Of a stretch of DNA of 64,000 nucleotides, positions 6,978-14,464 are shown piece after piece (the stretch's first letter is position 1; each line of letters starts with the position of its first letter). The notes under the pieces are model-generated. The model worked only from the letters and a program-made list of their open reading frames with translations, did no database searches and had not been told where the DNA came from. The translations under genes and the position numbers were made by a program. The stretch comes from Streptomyces sp. SAJ15 (GTDB lineage Bacteria > Actinomycetota > Actinomycetes > Streptomycetales > Streptomycetaceae), in the NCBI RefSeq assembly GCF_007595705.1, contig NZ_NISY01000004.1, forward strand, positions 558,001 to 622,000, in the 5' to 3' direction.

Positions 6978-8120
6978 ATGGCTGACAACAAGGTCGAGTT
7001 CATCAACATCAAGGTCAGCGAGATTGCTCCCAACCCGGAGCAGCCGAGGAAGTTCTTCTCGGAGGAGGCGCAGGATGAGCTGACCAACAGCATCAGGGAG
7101 AACGGCCTCCTCCAGCCGGTCGTCGTCCGGCCGGTCGAGGGCGCCAAGGTCCCTTACATGCTGATCGCGGGCGAGCGGCGCTGGCGGTCCTGCCAGGCGG
7201 CCGGCCTGGAGGTCATCCCGGCGAAGGTCGTCGAGGGTGCCACCGAGGAGGAGGCGTACGTCCTCAGCATCGCTGAGAACGTCAACCGGGCGGACATGAC
7301 CATCATGGAGGAGGCTGGTGCGTACGCCGACCTCAAGGCTGCCGGATGGACCCCGGCGAAGATCGCCAAGCAGTTCGGCAAGACGGAGACGCACATCACT
7401 TGGCGGCTGGGCCTGCTCACCCTGCGCCCCGAGGTGGCCGAGATGGTCGACCAGGGGCAGATAAAGAACAACCTCGCCTGGCACATCGCCCAGCTCAACC
7501 CGGCGAACCAGATGGTGGCCGCCATGCGGTACGTGCGCGGCGACTTCGACAGCGAGGCCGAGGCGCAGCACTTCGCCAACGGCCTCAAGATGATGGAGCA
7601 GCAGACCTCCCTCACCAACGAGAAGGCGCCGACGGCCGAGGAGCAGGAGAAGCAGAAGAAGGCCAAGGCCAAGGCGAAGGACGGACTCGGCAAGGCGGAG
7701 GAGGTCCTGATCCCGCTGCTGGAAGAGTTGGCGGAGAAGAAGCCGGAGGACCTGGCCGTCATCCTCGGTGACGACCTCGCCCGCCACCTGCGGGTCGTCG
7801 GCCGCCTGTACGCCAAGGTGCAGATGGTGCGGAACCTGCTGAGCAAGGCGCAGGGCATCCAGCGGGCCATGGCCGAGGAGTTCAACAAGGCGGCCGTTGA
7901 GGTCCAGCAGGAGGCCACGGCTGCGAAGAAGGCCGAGGTGGCGGCCAAGCCCGAGGCGAAGGCCGAGAAGCCGGAGGCGAAGGCGGCGGACGAGCCGCAG
8001 TCCACAGCGAAGAAGGCGGCGGCCAAGCCCGGCCCGAAGCCCGCGGCGCGCACGGCCGCGGGCGCGAAGGCCCCGGCGCGCCGGACGCCCACCAAGAAGG
8101 CGGAAGCGGCAGGAAAGTAG
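6978..8120 (+). CDS. ParB/RepB/Spo0J-family protein with histone-H1-like tail
   Basis: A 380-residue protein. The N-terminal ParB/Srx domain (~8-110) has the phosphate-binding GERRWR box (65-70) and ENVNRADM. It is followed by a helix-turn-helix (TPAKIAKQFGKTETHITWRLGLL, ~125-147) and a helical middle. The C-terminal ~100 residues are almost only Ala/Lys/Pro (repeated KPEAK, AKKA), like histone H1 or HU tails. I start at the ATG at 6978, after a GGCGCGGGGAA site, because the conserved strand IKVSEI follows soon after. No parA gene is present, so classical partitioning is unlikely; a phage chromatin or regulatory protein, or a CTP-switch clamp, is more plausible. Confidence 0.85.
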   Translation: MADNKVEFINIKVSEIAPNPEQPRKFFSEEAQDELTNSIRENGLLQPVVVRPVEGAKVPYMLIAGERRWRSCQAAGLEVIPAKVVEGATEEEAYVLSIAENVNRADMTIMEEAGAYADLKAAGWTPAKIAKQFGKTETHITWRLGLLTLRPEVAEMVDQGQIKNNLAWHIAQLNPANQMVAAMRYVRGDFDSEAEAQHFANGLKMMEQQTSLTNEKAPTAEEQEKQKKAKAKAKDGLGKAEEVLIPLLEELAEKKPEDLAVILGDDLARHLRVVGRLYAKVQMVRNLLSKAQGIQRAMAEEFNKAAVEVQQEATAAKKAEVAAKPEAKAEKPEAKAADEPQSTAKKAAAKPGPKPAARTAAGAKAPARRTPTKKAEAAGK

Positions 8121-8125
8121 ACCGG

Positions 8126-8151
8126 AGGGGCGCGGCGGCGGCCGCGCCCCT
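8126..8151 (+). terminator. Terminator after the parB-like gene
   Basis: AGGGGCGCGGC and GCCGCGCCCCT form an 11-bp stem with a 4-nt loop, 5 nt after the stop codon, followed by a T-containing tail. Confidence 0.7.
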
Positions 8152-8176
8152 GTTCTCCTGTGGGTTTGGGTGAGTG

Positions 8177-8202
8177 GGCGCGGCCGGAATTCCGGCCGCG
8201 CC
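8177..8202. terminator. Second terminator-like palindrome
   Basis: A continuous 26-bp palindrome around GGAATTCC, each arm 13 bases, followed by CTCTTTCC. It is probably a second hairpin terminator; being a perfect palindrome it could also be a protein-binding site. Confidence 0.5.
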
Positions 8203-8394
8203 TCTTTCCACTTGAGTCCCTGTCCAAATTGCAACCCGTTTCTGCCCGAGCCGGGCGCGCGGGGGGACTCTCCCTACGCGCCCGGTGCCGCTCAGACCCC
8301 CAAGATCCGAGCGGGCGGCATCATCGGTCACCGGGGCCGCCGGCGGCGACGCCGACGCACCCCGGCATCTGAGCACCATGAAAGGAATGGCTAC

Positions 8395-8796
8395 GTGCTC
8401 ACTCTGTTCACCAACCGGTTCCAGGCGTTTCAACGCCCGCAAGGGGTGCCGGTACGCATCACCCTGGGCGCTCCCCGCTTCAAACTCCCCTACTCCCTCA
8501 CCCACTCGGTGCGGGAGCTTGCGCCGCGTCGGGACTACCTCTCCCAGCCTGAGCCCGAGTTCACGGCGGCCTACCGGGCCGACCTCGACCAGCTCGGGCC
8601 CGACCGGATCGCCGCGCGGCTGCGGCAGATCACGCAGGCCGAGGGTGATCACCGACTGGTGCTGCTCTGCTTCGAGGACCTGGCCAAGCCGGGTCTGTGG
8701 TGCCACCGCCGCGTGTTCGCCGCCTGGTGGAAGGGCGTCACGGGAGACGAGGTGCGGGAGCTGTCCCCGATGGATCAGCAGGGCACCTTGATCTGA
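8395..8796 (+). CDS. DUF488-family protein
   Basis: A 133-residue protein. The core elements ...KLPYSLTHSVRELAPRRDYLSQPEPEF...YRADLDQLG... and RLVLLCFEDLAKPGLWCHRRVFAAWW match DUF488, a small family with the hallmark L-C-x-E...CHR motif and no settled biochemical role; phage versions are frequent. I start at the GTG at 8395, 9 nt after an AAGGA site; the frame is open far upstream but there it is only antisense-like shadow of parB. It stands alone between two terminator regions. Confidence 0.75.
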   Translation: MLTLFTNRFQAFQRPQGVPVRITLGAPRFKLPYSLTHSVRELAPRRDYLSQPEPEFTAAYRADLDQLGPDRIAARLRQITQAEGDHRLVLLCFEDLAKPGLWCHRRVFAAWWKGVTGDEVRELSPMDQQGTLI

Positions 8797-8816
8797 GCGT
8801 CGGAAGCGCGCTCTAA

Positions 8817-8829
8817 AGATAGGTGACAT
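8817..8829 (+). repeat. AGATAGGTGACAT motif, copy B
   Basis: An exact copy of the 6583 motif, 20 nt after the DUF488 stop and ~100 nt before the modification gene. Confidence 0.45.
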
Positions 8830-8834
8830 GATTC

Positions 8835-8905
8835 CAAGGAGCTGCCTGCTCCTTGTGTAAGGTTCCAGCGCAGCGCCCGGCCCGGCACCCCGAGGCCGGG
8901 CGCTG
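8835..8905 (+). terminator. Two consecutive hairpins before the modification gene
   Basis: CAAGGAGC-TGCCT-GCTCCTTG (8835-8855), then a 12-bp stem CAGCGCCCGGCC/GGCCGGGCGCTG (8871-8905). Together they insulate the DUF488 gene from the late-type cluster, or form a leader structure. Confidence 0.6.
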
Positions 8906-8926
8906 TCGTTCGTCGGGAGGCGAGAG

Positions 8927-10261
8927 ATGTTCCAGGGCACCATCCCGGGCCCCATGCGCTCCATCGTGCGCGAGACCGCCAGCGGCTGGCCGACCGGCCC
9001 GGTGTACGTCCCGTGCTGCGGCAACTTCACCATCGAGCGCAGTGTGGCCGGCATGGGCTTCGCCCTGCACTCCTCCGACGTGTCCATCTACACCAGCGCG
9101 GTCGGCCGGTGGCTCACCCGGCAACCGGTCGGCATCCAGCTCCGCGAGGAGAGTCGAGACGAACTCCGCTGGCTCGCGGACTCCTTGGACGACGGCGTCG
9201 GCACTGTCGCCACGCTCATGCTCGGCACGCGGTTCCTCGCCAGCGTCGGCCGCGAGGGGCTATGGCACGAACGGGTCGTCCGTTCCTACCGGGAGCAGTG
9301 GAAGGCCAAGCACGCGGAGACGGTCGAGCGGCTGTCCGGCTCGGACATCGAACTCGCCTCGTACGAGGTGGAGGACGTGCGCTCCTGGCTCCAGAAGGTT
9401 CCCCGCGACGCCCCGGTGTGCTCCTTCCCTCCCTTCTACGGCGGCGGCTACGAGAAGCTGTACGAGCCGCTGGAAACCCACTTCACCTGGGACGCGCCCG
9501 AGTACGAGCCGCTGTCCGACGACGACGTGGTCAGCGTGCTCGGCGCGATCACGGACCGGCCGTACTGGCTGACGGCCTCCAATCACGACGTGCCCGAGCT
9601 GCACCCCTACCTGCGCGGCGTGATCAAGGCGACACCGCGCGCCGCTCCCTTCTACGTGTACGCCAGTCAGGCCCGGACGAGGATCGTCGCCCCACGCCAG
9701 CCCATCGAGCCGGTGAAGGTCCCCCGCCTGCGCGAGGGTGACGAACTGGTCGGTCCGCTGCGGCTGTCGTTGCTGAAGCCCGGCCAGTTCAACGCGCTGC
9801 GCTCCCGGTACCTCAACCCGAAGATCGCGCCGGGGGCGGCGAACCTGGCCGTCGCGGTGAAGGACGGCGACGGACGGCTCCTGGGCGTGTTCGCGATGGT
9901 GCCGAGCACGTTCACGCCGGACGAGGCGTACGTGCTCTCGGACTTCGCGGTCGCGCCGACCGACTACCCGCGGCTGTCGAAGCTGATCGTGCTCGCGGCC
10001 ACCAGCGCCGAGGCGCAGTTGCTGTGTCAGCGGGCGTTCTCGCGGCGGATCCGGCGGGTGGCGACGACGGCGTTCAGCAACAACCCGGTGTCGATGAAGT
10101 ACCGCGGGCTGCTGCGGCTGCACAAGCGCAGCCCATCGAACGAGGACGGCTGGAAGTTCCAGCTCCAGTACCAGGGGGCCATGGGCCAGCACACGCTGGC
10201 CGAGGCCCTTCAGATGTGGGCGAAGCGGTGGGGTGCCCCGACGACGAAGACGGGAGTCTGA
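8927..10261 (+). CDS. Putative phage DNA-modification protein (methyltransferase-like plus GNAT/Mom-like)
   Basis: A 444-residue protein. The N-terminal half resembles a D12-class adenine methyltransferase: GPVYVPCCGNFTIER (~25-38) fits the SAM-binding motif I, and VCSFPPFYGGGYE (~164-176) occupies the place of the catalytic D/S-PPY loop, but as FPPF. The C-terminal half (~260-420) has the alternating strands and GRLLGVFAMVPST...LSDFAVAPTDYPRLSKLIVLAA pattern of a GNAT-like fold, similar in layout to phage Mu Mom. Together with the ParB-fold nuclease gene directly after it (2-nt gap), this looks like a phage anti-restriction DNA-modification pair. A clear GGGAGG site precedes the ATG. Which base is modified, and whether the degenerate PPY box is active, cannot be told from sequence. 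Confidence 0.5.
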   Translation: MFQGTIPGPMRSIVRETASGWPTGPVYVPCCGNFTIERSVAGMGFALHSSDVSIYTSAVGRWLTRQPVGIQLREESRDELRWLADSLDDGVGTVATLMLGTRFLASVGREGLWHERVVRSYREQWKAKHAETVERLSGSDIELASYEVEDVRSWLQKVPRDAPVCSFPPFYGGGYEKLYEPLETHFTWDAPEYEPLSDDDVVSVLGAITDRPYWLTASNHDVPELHPYLRGVIKATPRAAPFYVYASQARTRIVAPRQPIEPVKVPRLREGDELVGPLRLSLLKPGQFNALRSRYLNPKIAPGAANLAVAVKDGDGRLLGVFAMVPSTFTPDEAYVLSDFAVAPTDYPRLSKLIVLAATSAEAQLLCQRAFSRRIRRVATTAFSNNPVSMKYRGLLRLHKRSPSNEDGWKFQLQYQGAMGQHTLAEALQMWAKRWGAPTTKTGV

Positions 10262-10263
10262 CC

Positions 10264-11166
10264 ATGGAGGAGACCACGCGCCTCGCCCCGCCGCAGATGG
10301 TGCAGGGCGACCCGCGCACGCTGACGCTGCTCGACGTCAACGCGCGGTTCCTGCCGCACGAGCAGTTCCGGCAGCTCGTGGCGAACATCGAGCGTGACGG
10401 CTGCCTGACCTCGACGCCGCTGGTGTGGAACGACCGTGACACGGGGCGGCTGGTCGTCCTGTCCGGCAACCACCGCACGCTCGCCGCGATCGAGGCCGGC
10501 CTGTCGCAGATCTGGTGGATGCAGATAGACGAGCCGCTGCCCCGCCAGCGGCAGATCGCTCTCCAGCTCTCGCACAACGCCATCGCAGGCCAGGACGATC
10601 CGGCGATCCTCAAGGAGCTGTACGACGAGCTGGAGTCGGTGGAGTGGCGGCAGTACACGGGCCTGGACGACAAGGTTCTGGACCTGCTGGAGAAGGTGGA
10701 CGTTGCCTCCCTGGGCGAGGCGAACCTCGACTTCGCTAGCGTGCAGTTCATGTTCCTGCCCGATGAGCTGGAGCGGGCCGAGGCCGCGTTCGACGCGGCC
10801 CGGTCGACGGCGACGGCGGATCGGCGTTGGGTGGCCGGGCTGGAGCAGTATGAGCCGGTGCTCGATGCGCTGGAGACCTCCCGAGCCGCGTACAAGATCG
10901 GCAACAGCGCGACGGCGCTCGGCGTGATCCTCGCTGTGTTCGAGCGGCACTTGGGCGAGCTGGCCGAGGGCTGGTTCGACACGGACTCCGGGGAGGCAAC
11001 CCGGGCGGGAACGGCGCCGCTGGAGACGGTGTTCGGCGTTCGGGACGTGCCGGTGGAGACGGCCGCCGTCGTGCGGGCGTCCATCGACCGGATGGTGCAG
11101 GACGGCACCGTGCCGGCCGACGAGCCGTGGCGGGCGCTGGAAGTCCTGGCCGCACAGAGCAACTAG
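10264..11166 (+). CDS. ParB-fold nuclease-domain protein
   Basis: A 300-residue protein. Residues ~10-100 form a ParB/Srx-like domain with LDVNARFLPHEQFRQLVANIERDG and the LSGNHRTLAAIEAGL box (G-x-H-R in place of G-E-R-R). Phages carry such proteins next to terminase and DNA-modification genes, where they act as nucleases or NTP-dependent DNA clamps in packaging or modification. The rest is helical with no recognised domain. The ATG at 10264 comes 2 nt after the stop of the preceding gene, whose coding end supplies a GACGGGAG site, so the two are coupled. It is not paired with ParA. Confidence 0.75.
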   Translation: MEETTRLAPPQMVQGDPRTLTLLDVNARFLPHEQFRQLVANIERDGCLTSTPLVWNDRDTGRLVVLSGNHRTLAAIEAGLSQIWWMQIDEPLPRQRQIALQLSHNAIAGQDDPAILKELYDELESVEWRQYTGLDDKVLDLLEKVDVASLGEANLDFASVQFMFLPDELERAEAAFDAARSTATADRRWVAGLEQYEPVLDALETSRAAYKIGNSATALGVILAVFERHLGELAEGWFDTDSGEATRAGTAPLETVFGVRDVPVETAAVVRASIDRMVQDGTVPADEPWRALEVLAAQSN

Positions 11167-11191
11167 TCGGCCGTCGGCCAGGAGGTGAGCG

Positions 11192-11725
11192 GTGGCCGAG
11201 GGCACCGTGGAGTCCTGGGAGCGGCAGAGCGGGGAGTCGGTCCAGGCGTTCGAGGCGTTCACCCTGTACCGCGATCTCGGCCCGGCGCGGAGTGTCACGA
11301 AGGCAGCACGGGAGTTGGATAAGTCTCGGTCTCTGCTGGGCCGGTGGTCACGGCAGTTCGCGTGGGTGATGCGGGCTGCGGCTTACGACCGGGAGCAGGA
11401 CCGGCTGTTCCTTGCAGAGCAGGCGCAGGCGCGGCGGGACATCGCCCGCAGGCACGCGAAGTTGGCGCAGGCCGTCCAGAGCAAGGCGGTTGCACGGCTC
11501 CAGACGCTCGACCCGCGGGAGCTGTCGCCGTCGGAGCTGCTGCGCTACATCCAGGTCGCGGCGGAGATCGAGCGCCGGGCCGTGGGTGAGGCCCCGGCGG
11601 CCGGGGCGGTCGAGGACCGGGACCAGGGCGTGGACGTGGCCTCCTTGTCGGACGAGGAGCGCCGGGCTCGGATGGATCAGCTCCGCCGGGAGCTGGAGCG
11701 CCGGTTGTCGGAGGGCGCGCAGTGA
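11192..11725 (+). CDS. Terminase small subunit
   Basis: A 177-residue protein. An N-terminal helix-turn-helix region (~15-50; FEAFTLYRDLGPARSVTKAARELDKSRSLLGRWSRQFAWVMRAAAYD) recognises DNA, and the rest is an Arg/Glu-rich helical oligomerisation and large-subunit contact region. This sequence pattern and position (4-nt ATGA-type overlap with the large terminase) are those of actinophage small terminases, which bind the packaging site and start DNA packaging. It begins with GTG after GGAGGTGAGC. Confidence 0.85.
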   Translation: MAEGTVESWERQSGESVQAFEAFTLYRDLGPARSVTKAARELDKSRSLLGRWSRQFAWVMRAAAYDREQDRLFLAEQAQARRDIARRHAKLAQAVQSKAVARLQTLDPRELSPSELLRYIQVAAEIERRAVGEAPAAGAVEDRDQGVDVASLSDEERRARMDQLRRELERRLSEGAQ

Positions 11726-13215
11726 GCCGCGGCCGGGCCAAGCGGCGGATGGTCGAGGGGTTCGCGGACCCGTCGGTGATGAGCGACGAGCAGCTGAAGG
11801 CCGAGGTCGCGGCGCTGGTACGGGCCGATGAGCTGTCGGCGCGCCGGTGGGCGTGCGAGGTTCCGAACTGTGACGGGCTGCCCCACGCGGGGTGGCTGCA
11901 TCACCATGCCCGTGCGGCGCAGCGTCAGCCGCTGTGGCTGTGGACGGTGTGGATGCTGCTCACCGGCCGTGGCTGGGGCAAGTCGCGGACGGCGGCGGAG
12001 ACGGTTAGGGAGTGGGCGCAGACGCCGGGATTGCAGATAGCGGTGGTGGCGAAGAACGCGACGCTCGTGCGGGATATCTGCTTCGAGTCACCGAAGTCGG
12101 GGCTGCTGTCGGTGTTCCCGCCGGAGGAGGTGGCCAAGTACAACTCGTCGCTCGGTGAGACGACGCTGCGCCTGGTGAACGGCACGCTGATCCGGGGGTT
12201 CGGTGCGGAGACGCCGGACAACCTGCGCGGCTGGGCGTTCGACAAAGCGTGGTGCGACGAGTACGCGGCCTGGTCACGGCACACCGCGCAAGAGGTCTAC
12301 GACATGCTGTGGTTCTGCCTGCGTGAGGCGGATACCCCGCAGGTCGTCATCTCCACGACGCCGAAACCGCTCCCTCACGTCAAGCGGCTCGTCGAGCGCG
12401 GCCGGGAGCAGGAGAAGGCGCATCAGGAGGGTGGGGCGCCGCCGCGGGTGGTGTTGACGCGCGGGCACATGCGGGAGAACGACGCGAACCTGTCGGCGGC
12501 GGCGCGCGAGGAGCTGGAGGAGGAGTACGCCGGCACCCGGCTGGGCCGTCAGGAGCTGTCCGGGGAGCTGCTCGAGGACGTGGAGGGCGCGCTGTGGAAG
12601 GGCTGGATGCTGGAGGTCGAGGGCTTCCGGCCCCGGCCCGAGCATCTGCCGGACCTCCAGCGCGTGGTGGTGTCCGTGGATCCGGCCACGAAGTCGCACG
12701 AGAACGCGGACATGACGGCGTTCACGGTGGCGGGGCGCGGGTTCCCGGTGGAGACGATGTTCGGGGACGACCGGCCCCGCGGGTATCTGCTGCACTGCGA
12801 GCAGGACCGGTACACGCCGACGCAGGCGATGAAGCGGGCCGCCGCGCTGTACCACGAGCACCGGGCGGACTGCGTGGTCATCGAGGCGAACAACGGCGGC
12901 GACTACCTGCCCGCTCTGCTGGAGCAGGTGGACCCGACGGTGAACTGGCGGATCGTTCACGCAACGCGCGGGAAGCGGGCGCGGGCGGCGTCGGCTGCGC
13001 AGCTGTACGAGCAGGCCAGGGTGTCGCATGTCGGTCCGGCACGGCGGTTCGCGGAGCTGGAGGAACAGATGACGACGTTCGTCGGCCAGGGAGAGACGGA
13101 GGATTCACCCGACCTGATGGACTCGGCGGTGTGGGCGCTGTGGGACCTGTTCCTGGATCCGACGATGCCGCCCCCGCGCGCCAGCGATGATCAGCGGCTA
13201 AGTGGCCGTCGATAG
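11722..13215 (+). CDS. Terminase large subunit
   Basis: A 497-residue packaging motor. Walker A is GRGWGKS (~82-88), with WTVWMLLTG just before it; the Walker B region is WAFDKAWCDEYAAW (~170-182); STTPKP is the ATPase coupling motif. The C-terminal RNase-H-like nuclease has VVVSVDPATKSHENADMTAF (~316-335; first metal Asp), VVIEANNGGDYLP and DLMDSAVWAL near the end. Length fits the Terminase_6 group of actinophages. It pumps DNA into the prohead and cuts concatemers. It is followed not by portal but by an inserted minus-strand membrane gene. Confidence 0.95.
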   Translation: MSRGRAKRRMVEGFADPSVMSDEQLKAEVAALVRADELSARRWACEVPNCDGLPHAGWLHHHARAAQRQPLWLWTVWMLLTGRGWGKSRTAAETVREWAQTPGLQIAVVAKNATLVRDICFESPKSGLLSVFPPEEVAKYNSSLGETTLRLVNGTLIRGFGAETPDNLRGWAFDKAWCDEYAAWSRHTAQEVYDMLWFCLREADTPQVVISTTPKPLPHVKRLVERGREQEKAHQEGGAPPRVVLTRGHMRENDANLSAAAREELEEEYAGTRLGRQELSGELLEDVEGALWKGWMLEVEGFRPRPEHLPDLQRVVVSVDPATKSHENADMTAFTVAGRGFPVETMFGDDRPRGYLLHCEQDRYTPTQAMKRAAALYHEHRADCVVIEANNGGDYLPALLEQVDPTVNWRIVHATRGKRARAASAAQLYEQARVSHVGPARRFAELEEQMTTFVGQGETEDSPDLMDSAVWALWDLFLDPTMPPPRASDDQRLSGRR

Positions 13216-13245
13216 ACCGGCTCTGCGGCGAACCTTTGATGGTCA

Positions 13246-14100
13246 TCAGACAAGTCGCTTCAGAAATACGACCATGCCAATGCCGACAAGTGCGGCAAGG
13301 ACGGCGCCTATAAATTTTCGTGACACCCGCAACCTCGGCAGGGGGGCATTGTTGAAGCGACTGTTCTCCCAGCGTCTCTCTTCGCTCTCCATCGTCTGAT
13401 GTGCGATGTTGCGAAGCGTTCTCAACTGCCTGCTGCGATTGGGGAACAGAGCGTATGCGATCATCAGTGCTACGGCCCATACGTTAATGAGGATCATGAC
13501 TCCGTAGATAGGGGCAAGGATCCAGAAAAGCTGCTCATTGACGTTTTCCCTGTAGGCAATATGGGCCGTATATCCCGTGAACGTGACGACCAATGCAATG
13601 TGGGCCAGGAACGTCAAAAGAGTAAGGACGGCGAATGTCCATAGTCGGCTTTTCAAGCCGGAAAATAGGCCCTGATGTAGGCTGATATAGCCGGGGACTA
13701 GGACGTCGTTGTGCCAGTCCTTGTCCGGTGATAGCTGCTTTTCTAGGTGCATCAGGTAACTCTGGCGAAGCCTTGAAGCGGCATACTGGAAGGTGATGTA
13801 TCCGCTCAGGATGAGCAAAGGAAAGGGCGCGGCCATAAGGATCTCAGGTTGCAGCTTTGCCTGCCTATTCCTGTCGGCTAGGTATGCGCCACCAGCCGCA
13901 ATGTAGGCAAGGGTGCCCGTACTTACAGCGATGATCAACGCTGCCGTGTTCTGTTCATCGCGGCGTTCCGAATCGTAAATGGCGCGGATTCCAGCCTTGT
14001 TGCTCGGATCCCCGCCTTCCAGTGGATTGACCGCGGTGTCTGTCTCATGTGTCACATTGGTCCGGGGTGGCGTTCTTCCTTTTCGTGAAATTGATTTCAC
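13246..14100 (-). CDS. Membrane protein inserted between terminase and portal (moron)
   Basis: A 284-residue protein with about five hydrophobic segments: TAALIIAVSTGTLAYIAAGGAYL (~50-75), PFPLLILSGYITFQYAA, TFAVLTLLTFLAHIALVV, FWILAPIYGVMILINVWAVALMI, and a final FIGAVLAALVGIGMVVFL. The middle is soluble and charged. No known family is recognised. It is transcribed against the structural operon and has visibly lower GC, more A/T in third positions and different codon use than its neighbours: the marks of a moron acquired separately and expressed from the prophage. Superinfection exclusion or defence is a guess. Confidence 0.7.
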   Translation of the reverse strand: MKSISRKGRTPPRTNVTHETDTAVNPLEGGDPSNKAGIRAIYDSERRDEQNTAALIIAVSTGTLAYIAAGGAYLADRNRQAKLQPEILMAAPFPLLILSGYITFQYAASRLRQSYLMHLEKQLSPDKDWHNDVLVPGYISLHQGLFSGLKSRLWTFAVLTLLTFLAHIALVVTFTGYTAHIAYRENVNEQLFWILAPIYGVMILINVWAVALMIAYALFPNRSRQLRTLRNIAHQTMESEERRWENSRFNNAPLPRLRVSRKFIGAVLAALVGIGMVVFLKRLV

Positions 14101-14464
14101 CTCCTTTGGCGGTCTTCACGCAAGTCACCGGCGGGCGGACGTACAAGAGAGACAACGAGGTCTCGGCGCGACTTCCCTCGAAGCGGCACGCCTCGATCCT
14201 TGCTGTCGACGGGAGTAACTGCCACCAGAAGTACGCTCTTCGAGCGACAGTCCGGACCCTCAGACGCGGGGCCGTTGGTGGCGTCCGTGCGCCTGGGCGG
14301 AGGCGGGCTCCGCACCTAGATGGGCGGATTGCTTGCACCTACGAGAACTCCGGGTCACTAACTGATTGGAGGTCAGCGTTTGCGGGCTGACCCTCATTGC
14401 GCTAGCGACGCGTTAAAGATGGAGACACTAGGCTGGGCAACGGCGCGGGGCCGATCTACATGGA
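14101..14464. promoter_or_regulatory. Gene-free 364-bp stretch before portal
   Basis: No convincing coding sequence. It must hold the promoter of the leftward moron gene (AT-rich near 14090-14110). It also contains GGTCAGC-N8-GCTGACC (14371-14392), a hairpin or operator candidate just before the portal gene. A promoter re-supplying the structural operon after the insertion is likely. Confidence 0.4.

Noticed and set aside
6978..8120. ParB as part of a plasmid partition system
   Set aside because: No ParA gene in the window, and the neighbouring genes are phage early and packaging genes.
6915..8234. Long minus-strand open frame opposite the parB-like gene
   Set aside because: Arg/Leu-rich shadow of a GC-rich Lys/Ala/Glu gene, with no ribosome site or recognisable domain; the plus-strand product has clear ParB motifs.
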